Source of the DNA: Colimorpha sp045597845
Lineage (GTDB): Bacteria; Bacteroidota; Bacteroidia; Bacteroidales; P3
Assembly: GCA_045597845.1 (NCBI GenBank)
Contig: JAZLKZ010000107.1
Location: forward strand, 17,125-81,124
Length of the DNA: 64,000 nt
Reading direction: 5' to 3'
In this document: piece by piece, positions 63,961-64,000 of the stretch
How the letters are laid out: each line of letters starts with the position of its first letter
Position numbering within the stretch: the stretch's first letter is position 1
The notes under the pieces: generated by a model
The model's database searches: none
Told to the model about the DNA's origin: nothing
Seen by the model: the letters and a program-made list of their open reading frames with translations, nothing else
Program-made: the position numbers and the translations under genes

Positions 63961-64000
63961 AATTGTTTTGGGGGTGTGCTTTGCGGCCATGTTTCTCGTC
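63961..64000. other. Right edge, nothing recognised
   Basis: Forty bases with no feature I can support; the sequence is cut by the window end. Confidence 0.3.

Noticed and set aside
63808..63990. Minus-strand 60-residue ORF overlapping the small lipoprotein
   Set aside because: It is a shifted frame across the leader and start of the lipoprotein gene, and the matching frame at 26797 is likewise spurious.

Overview
The window looks like a chromosomal segment of an anaerobic Bacteroidales bacterium, probably an uncultured gut or rumen lineage. Promoters follow the Bacteroidetes pattern (TAnnTTTG boxes, mostly TATCTTTG). There are type IX secretion (T9SS) sorting domains, BACON and InlB-type surface repeats, DUF4838 and GH78 glycan enzymes, DUF5106 thioredoxins and an HU-SPOR protein. 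A cysteate synthase and a SulA-type acyltransferase suggest a sulfonolipid maker, as known from Alistipes, Odoribacter and flavobacteria. No insertion sequence, prophage, rRNA or CRISPR array was seen.

Layout. 1-10 kb, mostly minus strand: a macro-domain gene cut by the window edge, mnmE, a small membrane protein, uvrA, tRNA-Pro(GGG), a PorE-like propeller lipoprotein-type protein and lon; marR faces right at 9.9 kb. 10.4-20 kb: one long minus-strand cluster. Read in its own direction it runs VOC protein, SulA-like acyltransferase, SDR, HdrC, HdrB, HdrA, a second HdrC, a membrane HdrDE fusion and cysteate synthase. 20.3-30 kb: rpmE2, then an accessory region of secreted and lipoprotein genes rich in ATA codons, including a broken lipoprotein, a frameshifted lipoprotein and a CPBP protease fused to a FecR-C/STN-like domain. 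30-44.9 kb: M3 peptidase, PspC, a C10 protease split by an in-frame stop, glmM, deoxynucleoside kinase, kdsB, HU-SPOR, trmB, yebC, rsmI and mgtC. 45-57 kb: accessory again, with a zinc-ribbon/HhH pair, a BspA-type leucine-rich-repeat protein, RhuM-Fic, AlaX, YhcH, a broken GH78 rhamnosidase and a DUF4838 protein. 57.4-64 kb: htpG, lysS, an MBL hydrolase, ung, and a thioredoxin-like protein paired with a small lipoprotein.

The most interesting system is the 10.4-20 kb cluster. The HdrC-B-A-C-(B/D) order matches the sulfite-producing sHdr systems of sulfur oxidisers, but here the last member carries its own membrane cytochrome b-like part. It lies directly upstream of cysteate synthase, an enzyme that consumes sulfite, and downstream of the enzymes that would turn cysteate into a sulfonolipid base. 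I infer a self-contained route from reduced sulfur to sulfonolipid, with electrons passed to the quinone pool. A second striking feature is the RhuM-Fic gene whose first 19 codons duplicate the start of the AlaX gene next to it. A third is a lipoprotein family, present at 26.8 kb and 63.9 kb, that shares a 5' leader hairpin and signal peptide.

Several accessory genes carry single lesions: in-frame TAA codons at 22948 and 33927, a one-base excess at 26800-26807, and two one-base losses near 52850 and 53000. They could be real decay, switchable states or assembly errors. The sequence alone does not decide between these.
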